Positions 41,436 to 50,837 of a stretch of DNA of 64,000 nucleotides are shown here, one piece after another. The translations under genes were made by a program, and so were the position numbers. Under the pieces are notes generated by a model. It saw nothing but the letters and a program-made list of their open reading frames with translations, was not told the DNA's origin and searched no databases. How positions within the stretch are numbered: the stretch's first letter is position 1; each line of letters begins with the position of its first letter. The DNA lies in NCBI RefSeq assembly GCF_030124145.1, contig NZ_JASKMS010000017.1, positions 62,001-126,000 of the forward strand. Reading direction: 5' to 3'. This stretch comes from Streptomyces sp. 378. Its GTDB lineage: Bacteria; Actinomycetota; Actinomycetes; Streptomycetales; Streptomycetaceae.

Positions 41436-42527
41436 ATGAGCGATCGCACGGTGCTGCACGTGAAGGGACGGGTGCTCGTCGGGCCCGAGGACGTCCGGGA
41501 CGAACTGTGGGTGGTCGACGGCCGCGTCTCCTACGACCGTCCCGGCGGCGCCCACGACGTCCGCACCGTCGTCGGCTGGGCCCTGCCCGGCCTCGTCGAC
41601 GCGCACTGCCACGTCGGACTCGACCGGCACGGCCCCGTCCCCGCGGACGTCGCCGAGAAGCAGGCCCTGACCGACCGGGACGCGGGCACGCTGCTCATCC
41701 GCGACGCCGGCTCGCCCTCCGACACCCGCTGGATCGACGACCGCGAGGATCTGCCGAAGATCATCCGTGCCGGGCGGCACATCGCCCGCACCCGCCGCTA
41801 CATCCGCAACTACGCCTGGGAGATCGAGCCGGAGGACCTGGTGGCCTACGTCGCCCAGGAGGCCCGGCGCGGCGACGGCTGGGTCAAGCTGGTCGGCGAC
41901 TGGATCGACCGCGACCTCGGCGACCTGTCGGCGTGCTGGCCCCGCGACGCCGTCGAGGCGGCCATCTCCGAGGCCCACCGCCTGGGAGCCCGCGTGACCG
42001 CGCACTGCTTCGCCGAGGACTCCCTGCGGGACCTCGTCGAGGCGGGCATCGACTGCATCGAACACGCGACGGGCCTGACCGAGGACCTCATCCCGCTGTT
42101 CGCCGAGCGGGGCGTGGCCATCGTGCCGACCCTGGTCAACATCGCCGGCTTCCCGCAGCTCGCCGAGGGCGGCGAGGCCCGGTTCCCGCGCTGGTCGGCC
42201 CATATGCGCCGACTCCACGAACGCCGCTACGACACCGTCCGGGGCGCCTACGACGCCGGGATCCCGGTCTTCGTCGGCACGGACGCCGGCGGCGGCCTCG
42301 CCCACGGCCTGGCCGCCGCCGAGGTCGCCGAACTGGTCACCGCCGGCATCCCGCCCGTCGAGGCCCTCGCCGCGGGCACCTGGACGGCCCGCGCCTGGCT
42401 CGGCCGCCCCGGCCTGGACGAGGGCGCCCCCGCCGACCTCGTCGTCTACGACGAGGACCCGCGTGCGGACGTACGCGTCCTGGCGTCGCCGCGCCGGGTG
42501 GTGCTGAACGGGCGCGTGGTCGGGTAG
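41436..42527 (+). CDS. Amidohydrolase-family protein (imidazolonepropionase-like)
   Basis: A 363-residue metal-dependent hydrolase. AAGGTG precedes ATG at 41436 (GTG 41427 is an alternative). The metal ligands of the superfamily are present: HxH as His57 and His59 in VDAHCHVG, His in TAHCFAED near 190, His in IEHATGL near 210 and Asp in VGTDAGGGL near 285. Two flanking small beta-domain pieces (residues 1-50 and the C-terminal LVVYDEDPRAD) complete the fold. Substrate unknown. No operon partner on its strand. Confidence 0.87.
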   Translation: MSDRTVLHVKGRVLVGPEDVRDELWVVDGRVSYDRPGGAHDVRTVVGWALPGLVDAHCHVGLDRHGPVPADVAEKQALTDRDAGTLLIRDAGSPSDTRWIDDREDLPKIIRAGRHIARTRRYIRNYAWEIEPEDLVAYVAQEARRGDGWVKLVGDWIDRDLGDLSACWPRDAVEAAISEAHRLGARVTAHCFAEDSLRDLVEAGIDCIEHATGLTEDLIPLFAERGVAIVPTLVNIAGFPQLAEGGEARFPRWSAHMRRLHERRYDTVRGAYDAGIPVFVGTDAGGGLAHGLAAAEVAELVTAGIPPVEALAAGTWTARAWLGRPGLDEGAPADLVVYDEDPRADVRVLASPRRVVLNGRVVG

Positions 42528-42688
42528 CCGGGAGGGTGACGGCGGGGAACGCCTGTGCCGTTCCGGACGGTCAAGGACTCCCACGGTCTTGCCACGTTGG
42601 AGTGAAGCGGCGTCAGATCACTCACGGTGTATGCGGCGCGAGACGAATGTTTCAGGGACCCGAGCCTGTCTCCCCTGGAGCCTCTACC

Positions 42689-43690
42689 GTGAACAGCACC
42701 TTCTTCCGTGTGCCCGCACGCCGTCTGGCGACCGTCGCGACGGTCATGGCCCTGGCCGCCGGGCCCGTGACACTGACCGGCGTGAGCCCGGCGTACGCCG
42801 TCGACGACCACGGCCGCGCGAGCGCGGTCACCCTGCGCACCGACTTGGACGTCTCCCTGCTGAACAAGTCGGTGAACGTCCCGCTCGCCGTCTCCCTCAA
42901 CGAGGTCCAGGCTCCGCGGAGCGCCGAGGAGACCACACTGACGGCCCGGCTGGACGCGGTGAACGGCGGCCGGCCCTTCAGCGTGCTGCGCGCCGAGGTG
43001 GCTCAGGCGAGAGCCACGACGACCGCCACGAAGGCCGAGGCGGCCGCCACCCTGGCCCATGCCCGCCTGCACGTCCCCGGCCTGCCGCTGCTGGCGGTGA
43101 TCGAGGTCGAGCAGATCACGTCCAAGGCCACCTGTGAGGTCGGGGAGGAGCCGGTCGCCACGACCGCCATTCCCGGCTCGGTGACCGTGCTCGGCGAGCG
43201 CGTGAACCTCACCGCCGAGGGTTCGGCGGACGTCACGGTGCCGGGCGTCGGCGAGGTGCGCCTGGATCTGTCGAGTACCCGGACGACGGCCCGTTCGGCC
43301 GCCGCCACCGCCCTCGAACTCAAGGTGTCGGTCAACCCGGGGAAGCTGAACGTCGCCGAGGTCGACGGCACGCTCACCCTGGCTGAGGCGGCCTGCAAGA
43401 CGCCCGCGCCCGCCGCCGCACAGCCCGGGGCCGATGCGTCCGCCCCGCCGGCCGACGCACAGCCCGGGGCCGACGCACAGCCCGCGGCCGACGCACAGCC
43501 CGCGGCCGACGCACAGCCCGGGGCCGACGCGTCCGCCCCGCCGGCCGACGCCGAGCCGCAGGGAGCAGTCGCCGAGGAAAGGCTGGCCGAGACCGGCGGT
43601 GACTCGACGACGCCGTACCTCGTGGGCGGCGGGATCGCCCTGCTCGTGGCTGGCGGGGGAGTGACGGTGCTGGCCCGCCGCCGCGGCTGA
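42689..43690 (+). CDS. LAETG-anchored cell-surface protein (SCO1860 family)
   Basis: A 333-residue surface protein. GTG at 42689 with GGAG upstream starts a signal peptide (ATVATVMALAAGPVTLTGVSPAYA, cleaved near 36). Residues 45-235 are beta-rich, with two cysteines (TCEVG, EAACK). Residues 238-292 are an Ala/Pro/Asp/Gln tract with repeats of ADAQPG/ADAQPA. LAETG at 299-303, a hydrophobic span and an RRRG tail form a class E sortase signal, so it is covalently attached to peptidoglycan. I recall this as the SCO1860 family. Function unknown. Confidence 0.88.
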   Translation: MNSTFFRVPARRLATVATVMALAAGPVTLTGVSPAYAVDDHGRASAVTLRTDLDVSLLNKSVNVPLAVSLNEVQAPRSAEETTLTARLDAVNGGRPFSVLRAEVAQARATTTATKAEAAATLAHARLHVPGLPLLAVIEVEQITSKATCEVGEEPVATTAIPGSVTVLGERVNLTAEGSADVTVPGVGEVRLDLSSTRTTARSAAATALELKVSVNPGKLNVAEVDGTLTLAEAACKTPAPAAAQPGADASAPPADAQPGADAQPAADAQPAADAQPGADASAPPADAEPQGAVAEERLAETGGDSTTPYLVGGGIALLVAGGGVTVLARRRG

Positions 43691-43782
43691 TCCCGCAGCC
43701 GGGGATGGCGGCGAGAAACTAGGAGGAGTCGGGGGTCTGAGGGGCTTCGGGGCCTGCTCCAGCGCCCACAGAAGCCCGGGCC

Positions 43783-44838
43783 TCAGTGCTGCAGCGCTCG
43801 CTCGAGCGCCCGCAGGAACCCGTCGGTCGTCGCGCGGTCCCGCACCGCCAGCCGTAGCCACTGCTCGTCCAGGCCGGGGAACGTGTCCCCGCGGCGCACG
43901 GCGTAGCCGAGGTCGCGCAGGTGCCGCCGTACCGCGGACGCCCGCTCCAGGCGGATCAGGACGAACGGGCCCTGCGCGGGCCCGGCGACCCGCAGTCCGG
44001 CCGGGGCGAAGCGGGCGAGACCGGCCAGCAGATACGCGCGGTCCGCGGCGATGCGATGGGCCGCGTGGGCCGCCTCCGCCACCGCCCGTGGCCCCACGCA
44101 CGCCTCGGCCGCGGCCAGCGCCGGGGTCGACACCGGCCACAGCGGCTGCGCGCGCTCCAGGTCCTCGACGGTCTCCGGCTCCGCCAGCACGTACCCGATC
44201 CGCAGCCCGGCCAGCCCCCATGTCTTGGTCAGACTGCGCAGCACCACGAGGCCGGGCACGTCGGCACGGCCGGCCAGGGCCTCGCGCTCGCCCGGCACCG
44301 CGTCCATGAACGCCTCGTCCACCACCAGCACCCGCCCGGGGCGGGCGAGGCCGGTGATCGTGTCCGCCGGGTGCAGCACCGAGGTCGGGTTGGTCGGGTT
44401 GCCGATCACGACCAGGTCCGCGTCCCCGGGGACGGCCGCCGGGTCCAGCCGGAAGCCGTCCTCCTCCCGCAGCAGCACCCGGCCGACCGTGTGCCCGGCG
44501 TCCCGCAGCGCCGCCTCGGGCTCCGTGAACTGAGGGTGGACGACGACCGGCCGGCGCACCTTCAGCGCCCGCGCCAGCAGTACGAACGCCTCCGCCGCTC
44601 CCGCCGTCAGCAGCACCCGCTCCACCGGCAGCCCGTGCCGGGCCGCCACCGCCGCCCGCGCGGCACGCCCGTCCGGGTAGGCGGCCAGGCCGCCGAGCGA
44701 CGCGGCGATGTGCTCCCTCAGCCACTTCGGCGGTGTGTCCGCGCGGACGTTCACGGCGAGGTCGACGAGCGAGCCGCCGTCGTCCCGGACCTCCGCGTCG
44801 CCGTGGTGGCGCAGATCGTGCCCGCTCTCAGTGCGCAT
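43783..44838 (-). CDS. cobC: Threonine-phosphate decarboxylase-like aminotransferase (Rv2231c/CobC family)
   Basis: A 351-residue class I/II PLP enzyme resembling histidinol-phosphate aminotransferase. Features: DLAVNVRADTPPKWLR, TAGAAEAFVLLARAL, NPTNPTSV, VVDEAFMD and the PLP lysine in SLTKTWGLAGLRIGY near 205. In cobalamin operons this family supplies aminopropanol phosphate by decarboxylating threonine phosphate. It overlaps cbiX by 11 nt and is the last of thirteen genes. The decarboxylase role is context-based. Confidence 0.88.
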   Translation of the reverse strand: MRTESGHDLRHHGDAEVRDDGGSLVDLAVNVRADTPPKWLREHIAASLGGLAAYPDGRAARAAVAARHGLPVERVLLTAGAAEAFVLLARALKVRRPVVVHPQFTEPEAALRDAGHTVGRVLLREEDGFRLDPAAVPGDADLVVIGNPTNPTSVLHPADTITGLARPGRVLVVDEAFMDAVPGEREALAGRADVPGLVVLRSLTKTWGLAGLRIGYVLAEPETVEDLERAQPLWPVSTPALAAAEACVGPRAVAEAAHAAHRIAADRAYLLAGLARFAPAGLRVAGPAQGPFVLIRLERASAVRRHLRDLGYAVRRGDTFPGLDEQWLRLAVRDRATTDGFLRALERALQH

Positions 44839-45754
44839 GCGAGTGAGCGCCGTGGTGGTGGTGCCCGTGCCCGTGGTGGTGGTCGTCGTCGTCCGGGTGG
44901 AAGTGCGGCTGCTGCGGCATGCCCACCTTGTCCTCGAAGCCGGGCAGCGCGATGCGGTACACGCACGAGTCGCAGTTCATCCGCAGATCGCCCTTGACGG
45001 CCTCCTCGTACCGCTCCCACACCAGGTCCAGCAGCTCCGGCTCCGGCCCGATGACGTCGGCGGAGAGCACCTCGACCTCCGGGTGCGCGGCCGCCCAGCC
45101 CTCTGTCTGGTGTCGCACCCGGTCCGGCAGGATGCCCGTGAACAGGAAGTAGGGCAGGACCACGATCCGGCGGGCGCCCAGCCGCACACAGCGGTCCAGC
45201 CCGCTGGGCACGTCCGGCGCCGCCAGCGACACGAACGCCGTCTCGACACCGGCGTACCCGCGCCCCTCCCACAGCAGCCGGGCCGCCTTGTGCACCTCGG
45301 CGTTGGCGTCCGGGTCCGTGGAGCCGCGCCCCACCAGCAGCACCGTCACGTCGGCCCGGTCCCCGGGCGTGCGGTCCGCCGACCCCAGGGCCTCGTCCAG
45401 CCGCCGCTCCAGCACGTTCAGCAGCGCCGGATGCGGGCCGAGCGGACGCCCGTAGGTGTAGGAGATGCCGGGGTGCCGCTCCTTCTCACGGGCCAGGGCC
45501 GCCGGGATGTCGCCCTTGGCGTGCCCGGCGGACACCAGCATCAGCGGGACGGCGGCGAAGCGCCGCACGCCCTGTTCCACCAGCTCGGTGACGGCCTCGC
45601 CCAGCGGCGGTGGGGACAGTTCGATGAAGCCGCCCGCGACGGGCAGCCCGGGGTGCCGGGCCCCCAGCCGCCGTACGAAGTCGCGGAACGCCTCCGCTCC
45701 GGCGTCGTCGCGGGTGCCGTGGCCGGCGATGAGCAGGGCGGGCGGGGTGGTCAC
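44828..45754 (-). CDS. cbiX: Sirohydrochlorin chelatase with His-rich tail
   Basis: A 308-residue two-domain CbiX-type chelatase. First domain LLIAGHGTRDDAGAEAF with the metal His near residue 10; second domain VTVLLVGRGSTDPDANAEVHKAARLL near 135. The C-terminus has CDSCVYR, then about 25 residues dominated by His (PHFHPDDDDHHHGHGHHHH), a metal store seen in several cobaltochelatases. It would insert Co2+ (or Fe2+) into sirohydrochlorin. Coupled to cobH (4-nt overlap) and cobC. Confidence 0.9.
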   Translation of the reverse strand: MTTPPALLIAGHGTRDDAGAEAFRDFVRRLGARHPGLPVAGGFIELSPPPLGEAVTELVEQGVRRFAAVPLMLVSAGHAKGDIPAALAREKERHPGISYTYGRPLGPHPALLNVLERRLDEALGSADRTPGDRADVTVLLVGRGSTDPDANAEVHKAARLLWEGRGYAGVETAFVSLAAPDVPSGLDRCVRLGARRIVVLPYFLFTGILPDRVRHQTEGWAAAHPEVEVLSADVIGPEPELLDLVWERYEEAVKGDLRMNCDSCVYRIALPGFEDKVGMPQQPHFHPDDDDHHHGHGHHHHGAHSHAH

Positions 45755-46338
45755 AGGTTCTCCTCGGCGGAAGTGGGGTGGTACAGCAGGGCGTTGAGCG
45801 CGGCGGCGGCGACCGCCGACCCGCCCTTCTCGGACACGTTGCTCACGGCGGGCAGTCCGCTCTCGCGCAGCGCGGCCTTCGATTCGACGGCTCCGACGAA
45901 ACCGACGGGCAGGCCGATGACGAGCGCGGGGTCGGCGTCGAGCGTCAGCAGTTCCTCCAGCGCGGTCGGCGCGTTGCCGATCACCCAGAGGGCACCGGGG
46001 CCGACCTGCTCGTGGGCGAGCCGGATCGCGTGCGCGGAACGGGTCAGCCCCGGACCGGACTCGGCGTCCCTCAGACGGCAGACGGTCTCCCGCCGGGTGA
46101 TCCCGGCGCCGACCATCTCCACGTCCACGACCACGGGCGCCCCGGCGTGCAGCGCCGTGTGCGCCTTCCGCAGGGCGGCCTCGTCGATGACGAGGTCGGT
46201 GGCGTAGTCGAGGTCGGCGGCGGAGTGGATGACCCGCTCCACGACCGCCCGGGTCAGCGGCGGGAAGTGCGAGGTGTCCAGCCGGGCGCGCAGCCGCCGG
46301 TAGGACTCCACCTCGATCGGATGAACGACGCGGTTCAC
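45751..46338 (-). CDS. cobH: Precorrin-8X methylmutase
   Basis: A 195-residue enzyme moving the C11 methyl to C12 to form hydrogenobyrinate. GTG at 46338 overlaps the cobJ stop (GTGA). Motifs: HPIEVESYRR, RVIHSAADLDYA with the catalytic His near residue 37, VVDVEMVGAGI, GNAPTALEELL and GLPVGFVGAVESK, all typical CobH/CbiC. Slightly short at the N-terminus relative to relatives of about 208 residues. Confidence 0.95.
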   Translation of the reverse strand: MNRVVHPIEVESYRRLRARLDTSHFPPLTRAVVERVIHSAADLDYATDLVIDEAALRKAHTALHAGAPVVVDVEMVGAGITRRETVCRLRDAESGPGLTRSAHAIRLAHEQVGPGALWVIGNAPTALEELLTLDADPALVIGLPVGFVGAVESKAALRESGLPAVSNVSEKGGSAVAAAALNALLYHPTSAEENL

Positions 46339-48026
46339 TCGGAGCCCTCCCGCGCCGACTGCCAGCGGTAACCGCGCGGGGTCACCATGCGCCCCGCGAT
46401 GTCCCTGGTCGCCGTGTTGCCCACGGTCACGACCGTCATCATGTCGACCGTCGCCGGGTCCAGAGCCCTCAGCGTCGTGAGCCGGCTGGACTCGTCCGGC
46501 CGCGAGGCGTTGCGTACGACACCGACCGGCGTCGTCGGCGTCCGGTGCTCGGCGAGGATGCCCAGCGCCTTGGGGAGCTGCCAGTCGCGGCCGCGCGAGC
46601 GCGGGTTGTAGAAGGTGACCACGAGGTCCGCCTCGGCCGCCGCGCGCACCCGCCGCTCGATGACCTCCCACGGTGTGTGCAGGTCGGACAGGCTGATCGA
46701 CACGTGGTCGTGGCCCAGCGGGGCGCCCAGGATCGCGCCGGCCGCGAGCGCCGCGGTCACGCCGGGCACTCCGACCACGTCGATGTCGTCGGAGGCCTCG
46801 GCCAGCGCGGGGGAGGCCATGGCGTAGACGCCCGCGTCCCCGCTGCCGATCAGGGCGACGGCCTGCCCCTTGCGGGCCTCCTCGACCGCCGTGCGCGCCC
46901 GCTCCTCCTCGGCCCCGAGTCCCGACTCCAGGATCAGGGTGCCGGGCCGCAGCAGGTCACGGATCTGGTCGACGTACTGGTCGAGCCCCACGAGCACGCG
47001 GGCGCGCCGCAGTTCGGTCTTCGCGCGCGGTGTCAGCAGGTCCCGGGCGCCCGGCCCGAGCCCGACCACCGCGAGCCGCCCGCGCCCCGGCCGCCGTACG
47101 ACGGCACAGGTCGCCATCGCCGGGCTCGCGGCCGACTTCCGCTTGGGGACGAGGAGTTCGCCGCCGCCGACGAGCGCGGCGGCCTCCGCGACGGACGGGG
47201 TGCCGACGGCCGCGAGCGGCGCGTCGGACGGGTTGGGCACATCGACCCCAGCCAGGTCCTCGGCGCAGTACGTCACCAGGGGCACCCCGAGCCGCCGCGC
47301 CGCCTCGACGATGCCGGGCTCCGCGGCCTTGGCGTCGACGGTGGCCAGCTCGGCGACGGACGCCGGGGACAGCCCGGCCTCCCGCAGGGCGTCCCCGACC
47401 AGCCCGAGGACCTCCTCGACGGGGGCGCCCTTGGACGCCCCGACCCCGACGACCAGGCTCGGCGGACGCAGCACGACCTCGCGCCCGGCCGCCTCCACGA
47501 GCCGGTCGGTGAGCCGGATCGTGTACGGGCCCTCGTCCGTCACCGGCAGCGGGGGCAGCGGCCAGGCCACCTCGGCCCGCAGTGCCACCGCCTCACCGTC
47601 CAGCAGCGCCCGCGACACCCCGGCGACATCGCCCTCGACGGGCAGGCCGAGGGTGTCCAGGCCCGGCAGGTCCACGGCGTCCGTGGCCGTCGTCACGACC
47701 GGCTCGGCGCCCAGCACGTCGCCCACCTCGCGGGCCAGTTCATTGGCCCCGCCCGCGTGCCCGCCCAGCAGGGACACGGCGAACCGCCCGCCCTCGTCGA
47801 CGCACACCACGCCCGGGTCCTCGGTCTTGCCGGACAGCAGCGGTGCCACCAGCCGCACCACCGCCCCCGTCGCCAGGAAGCACACGAGCTGCTCGCACTG
47901 CGCGAACGCGGTCCGTACGGCGTCCCCGACGGGACCGTCGTACACCCGCGTGCGGTCCGGCCACGCCGCGGCCAGCCGGTCCCGCGCAGCCGCTCCCGCC
48001 GCGGTGGCGGAAATGAGGCCGATCAC
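46335..48026 (-). CDS. cobJ: CbiG-CobJ fusion: cobalt-precorrin-5A hydrolase and precorrin-3B C17-methyltransferase
   Basis: A 563-residue fusion. Residues 1-310 match CbiG (IGLISATAAGAAA start, FLATGAVVRLVAPLL, GGHAGGANELA, then the C-terminal CbiG domain GVGASKGAPVEEVLGLV, ATVDAKAAEPG). Residues 313-563 match the tetrapyrrole methyltransferase CobJ (VVGLGPGARDLLTP, GSGDAGVYAMASP, HVSISLSDLHTPW). GTG at 48026 overlaps the cobL stop. CbiG is typical of the cobalt-early route, which makes the fusion informative about pathway type. Confidence 0.93.
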   Translation of the reverse strand: MIGLISATAAGAAARDRLAAAWPDRTRVYDGPVGDAVRTAFAQCEQLVCFLATGAVVRLVAPLLSGKTEDPGVVCVDEGGRFAVSLLGGHAGGANELAREVGDVLGAEPVVTTATDAVDLPGLDTLGLPVEGDVAGVSRALLDGEAVALRAEVAWPLPPLPVTDEGPYTIRLTDRLVEAAGREVVLRPPSLVVGVGASKGAPVEEVLGLVGDALREAGLSPASVAELATVDAKAAEPGIVEAARRLGVPLVTYCAEDLAGVDVPNPSDAPLAAVGTPSVAEAAALVGGGELLVPKRKSAASPAMATCAVVRRPGRGRLAVVGLGPGARDLLTPRAKTELRRARVLVGLDQYVDQIRDLLRPGTLILESGLGAEEERARTAVEEARKGQAVALIGSGDAGVYAMASPALAEASDDIDVVGVPGVTAALAAGAILGAPLGHDHVSISLSDLHTPWEVIERRVRAAAEADLVVTFYNPRSRGRDWQLPKALGILAEHRTPTTPVGVVRNASRPDESSRLTTLRALDPATVDMMTVVTVGNTATRDIAGRMVTPRGYRWQSAREGSE

Positions 48027-49261
48027 TGAGCGACTCCTTCTTCGACAGCTGCCGGAGGCCGGACGCCCCACAGCAGGAAAACGGGGTTGGTCGCCGCGAG
48101 CCGGGTCACGTCCCCGGGCAGCGGCGCGAGCCGCGACGACTGCAGCAGCACGCCGTCGCAGGTGAGACCGGCGCCCGTCAGGGCCTCGCGCGCGGCCGGT
48201 ACCCGGTCGAGCGCCGCCATGGCGACGACCACCGTGCGCCGGGCACGCCGCGCACACGCGGCGACGACGGCGGGCAGCTCGCGCCCGCCGCCCCCCACGA
48301 ACACGGCGTCCGGGGCCTCGGCGAGATCCGCCAGCACGTCCGGCGCCGTGCCCCGCACCACGCGGACGTCCACGCCGTGCGCGGCGGCGTTGGCGCGGAC
48401 CCGCTCCACCCCGTCCGCGGCCTTCTCCACGGCGGTGACGGCCGCGCCCAGCCGCGCGCACTCCACGGCCACGGACCCCGAACCCGCGCCCACGTCCCAC
48501 ACCAGGTCACCCGGGCGCGGCCCCAGCCGGGCCAGGGCCAGCGCCCGCACCTCGAACTTGGTGATCATCGAGTCCCGGTGGGTGAACTCCGCCTCCGCCA
48601 GGGCCCAGCCGGCGGGCCGCTCCCCGGGCCCCGCGACGGTCCGCACGGCCCCGAGGGCGCGCGTCTCGTCCAGGCACAGCACCACGTTCACCGCCGTGCC
48701 CCAGTCCCGGGCGGCGGCCTCGGCGGGCGTCACCCGCTCCACGCGCTCCGCCGGCGAGCCGAGCCCGGAGGCGACGACCAGCACCCGCGGCGCGTCCCAC
48801 AACGCGGCACCCAGCTCCGCGGGGCCCGCGCCCGGCCCGGTCAGCACAGCCGTCTTCGCCTGCGCCCGGCACACGTTGACGGCCGTGCGCAGCTCCCGCC
48901 CGTGGGCGCTCACCACCACGGCGTCGTCCCAGGGCAGCCCGATCCGCGCAAACGCGGCGGCCACGGACGACACCCCGGGCCGCACCTGAAGCCGCTCCGG
49001 ACCGAACCGCTCGGCCAGCACCCGCACGATCCCGAAGAACCCGGGGTCGCCGGAGGCCAGGACCAGAACGGGACGGTCCTTCGCGACGTACGTGCCGATG
49101 GTGTCGAGAGCCGGTGCCAGCGGCCCGAGCACGACCCGCTCCGCCCGCTCGGGCAGCCGCACGGCATCGAGATGCCGCCGCCCGCCCACGACCAGCTCGG
49201 CACCGGCGAGGACGTCGTCGCAGGGCGCCGCCCCCGTCCCCGTGCCGACCACCGTGATCAT
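48023..49261 (-). CDS. cobL: Precorrin-6Y C5,15-methyltransferase (decarboxylating)
   Basis: A 412-residue fused CbiE-CbiT type enzyme. Residues 1-200 are the methyltransferase (VVGTGTGAAPCDDV, ASGDPGFFGIVRVL, PGVSSVAAAFARIGLPWDD), residues 210-400 the CbiT decarboxylating part with an AdoMet site (VWDVGAGSGSVAVECARLG) near 250. ATG at 49261 overlaps the cobM stop. Size is normal for CobL. Confidence 0.95.
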   Translation of the reverse strand: MITVVGTGTGAAPCDDVLAGAELVVGGRRHLDAVRLPERAERVVLGPLAPALDTIGTYVAKDRPVLVLASGDPGFFGIVRVLAERFGPERLQVRPGVSSVAAAFARIGLPWDDAVVVSAHGRELRTAVNVCRAQAKTAVLTGPGAGPAELGAALWDAPRVLVVASGLGSPAERVERVTPAEAAARDWGTAVNVVLCLDETRALGAVRTVAGPGERPAGWALAEAEFTHRDSMITKFEVRALALARLGPRPGDLVWDVGAGSGSVAVECARLGAAVTAVEKAADGVERVRANAAAHGVDVRVVRGTAPDVLADLAEAPDAVFVGGGGRELPAVVAACARRARRTVVVAMAALDRVPAAREALTGAGLTCDGVLLQSSRLAPLPGDVTRLAATNPVFLLWGVRPPAAVEEGVAQ

Positions 49262-50076
49262 GTACTGGCACCCCGTTCACGCAGGGCCCTGCGGGCCTCC
49301 GGGTCGGCCTTGCGGTAGCCGTGGAAGTGACCCGGGTGGTACAGGTGCGAGCGCGTGCCGTGCGCGTCGAGCGCCGGGCCGACCAGGAACAGGGTGTGCT
49401 TCCAGAGCTTGTGCTCCTTGACCGTCTCCTCCAGCGTGCCGATCGTGCACTTCACGATCAGCTCCTCGGGCCAGGTCGCCTGGTAGGCCACCACGACCGG
49501 GGTCGTCGTCGGGTAGCCGCCCTCCAGCAGCTCCCGCACGAGCTGCCCGCTGCGGGCGGCGGAGAGGAACACCGCCATGGTGGTGCCGTGCTTGGCGAAC
49601 TCACGGACCTCCTCCCCGGGCGGCATCGGCGTCTTGCCGCCACCGAGCCGGGTCAGCACGACCGACTGCGCGACCTCGGGGATGGTCAGCTCGCGCTGGG
49701 CGAGCGCCGCGACGGCCGAGAAGGAGGACACCCCGGGCACGATCTCGGTCGCGATGCCGATCTCGGCACACCGGTCGACCTGCTCCTGCGTGCCGCCCCA
49801 CAGGGCCGGGTCACCGGAGTGGATGCGGGCGACCTTGAGGCCCTCGGCGCGGGCCCGCTCGTACACGCCGACGACGTCCTCCAGGGACATGGTCGCCGAG
49901 TCCAGGATCTCCGCGTCCTCGCGGGCGTGCTCGAGGACCTCCTCCTGGACCAGGCTGGCCGCCCAGATCACCACGTCGGCCTCGGCGATGGCGCGCGCGG
50001 CGCGGAACGTCAGCAGGTCGGCGGCACCGGGGCCGGCGCCGACGAAGGTCACTGTGCCGGCAGGGGCGTCGGCCAT
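49258..50076 (-). CDS. cobM: Precorrin-4 C11-methyltransferase
   Basis: A 272-residue AdoMet methyltransferase. AGAGGA lies ahead of ATG 50076. Diagnostic motifs: VGAGPGAADLLTFR, HSGDPALWGGTQEQ, VPGVSSFSAVAALAQRELTIPEV, VLTRLGGGKTPMPPGEE and AYQATWPEELI. It follows cobI by a 29-nt gap, one of few non-overlapping junctions in the operon, and overlaps cobL by 4 nt. Confidence 0.95.
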   Translation of the reverse strand: MADAPAGTVTFVGAGPGAADLLTFRAARAIAEADVVIWAASLVQEEVLEHAREDAEILDSATMSLEDVVGVYERARAEGLKVARIHSGDPALWGGTQEQVDRCAEIGIATEIVPGVSSFSAVAALAQRELTIPEVAQSVVLTRLGGGKTPMPPGEEVREFAKHGTTMAVFLSAARSGQLVRELLEGGYPTTTPVVVAYQATWPEELIVKCTIGTLEETVKEHKLWKHTLFLVGPALDAHGTRSHLYHPGHFHGYRKADPEARRALRERGAST

Positions 50077-50105
50077 GGGATGGGTCCTCTCGTGGTTCAC
50101 GGGTG

Positions 50106-50837
50106 TCACAGCTTGCCGCCGCGTCCGCCGTCGCGCCGCGCGGGGGCGATGAGCGTCGACAGGTACGGCAGGGGAGCGCCGTCCAGCGCGGCCGCCGGGC
50201 GGATGGACTCCTCCGGCAGACCGAGCGCCGACCCCCACACGGCGTCGGCGAGCCGCCCGGTCTCCCGCAGCGCCCCGGCGACCTCGTGCGCCTGCCGCCC
50301 GAACTTGTAGGCGACGACGGTCCCGGGCCCCGCCAGCGCCTCCTTCAGCACGGTCGCCCCCGCGGTGACGGGCACGAGCGTCAGCGGCTCGGTGCCCTCG
50401 GTCAGCACGGCGCCCGACCGGGCGGCGAGGTCCTGCATGGCGGTGATCCCGGGGACGGTCTCCACGATCACGCCCGGCACCAGCTCGACGATGGTCTGCG
50501 CGAGGTACGTGAAGGTCGAGTACACGTTGGGATCGCCGATGGTCGCGAAGGCGACGCTGCCGTGATCCCTCAGCAGCTCGGCGACCCGCCCCCCGGCCGC
50601 GTCCCACGCCGCCTCGCGCCGCCCCCGGTCGCTGCGCTCGTTCAGCGCGAACACGACCCGGACGACCTTCTCCTCGGGCACGTAGTGCAACACGGTCGCC
50701 TCGGCCCGACCGCGCTCCAGGGTGTCCATCACGGGCACGACGACCACGTCCGCCTCCCGCAGGGCGTTCACGCCCTTGACGGTCACCAGCTCCGGATCAC
50801 CGGGGCCCACCCCGACTCCGACCAGCCTGCTGCTCAT
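50106..50837 (-). CDS. cobI: Precorrin-2 C20-methyltransferase
   Basis: A 243-residue AdoMet methyltransferase making precorrin-3A. ATG at 50837 overlaps the cobB stop (ATGA); GTG at 50849 is an alternative. Motifs: VGVGPGDPELVTVKGVNAL, FATIGDPNVYSTFTYL, VPGITAMQDLAAR and VAYKFGR. Acts on precorrin-2 or its cobalt form. Confidence 0.95.
   Translation of the reverse strand: MSSRLVGVGVGPGDPELVTVKGVNALREADVVVVPVMDTLERGRAEATVLHYVPEEKVVRVVFALNERSDRGRREAAWDAAGGRVAELLRDHGSVAFATIGDPNVYSTFTYLAQTIVELVPGVIVETVPGITAMQDLAARSGAVLTEGTEPLTLVPVTAGATVLKEALAGPGTVVAYKFGRQAHEVAGALRETGRLADAVWGSALGLPEESIRPAAALDGAPLPYLSTLIAPARRDGGRGGKL

Noticed and set aside
43742..43777. Terminator between the LAETG protein and cobC
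   Set aside because: GGGCTTC/GAAGCCC is only 7 bp with a 22-nt loop; too weak to annotate.
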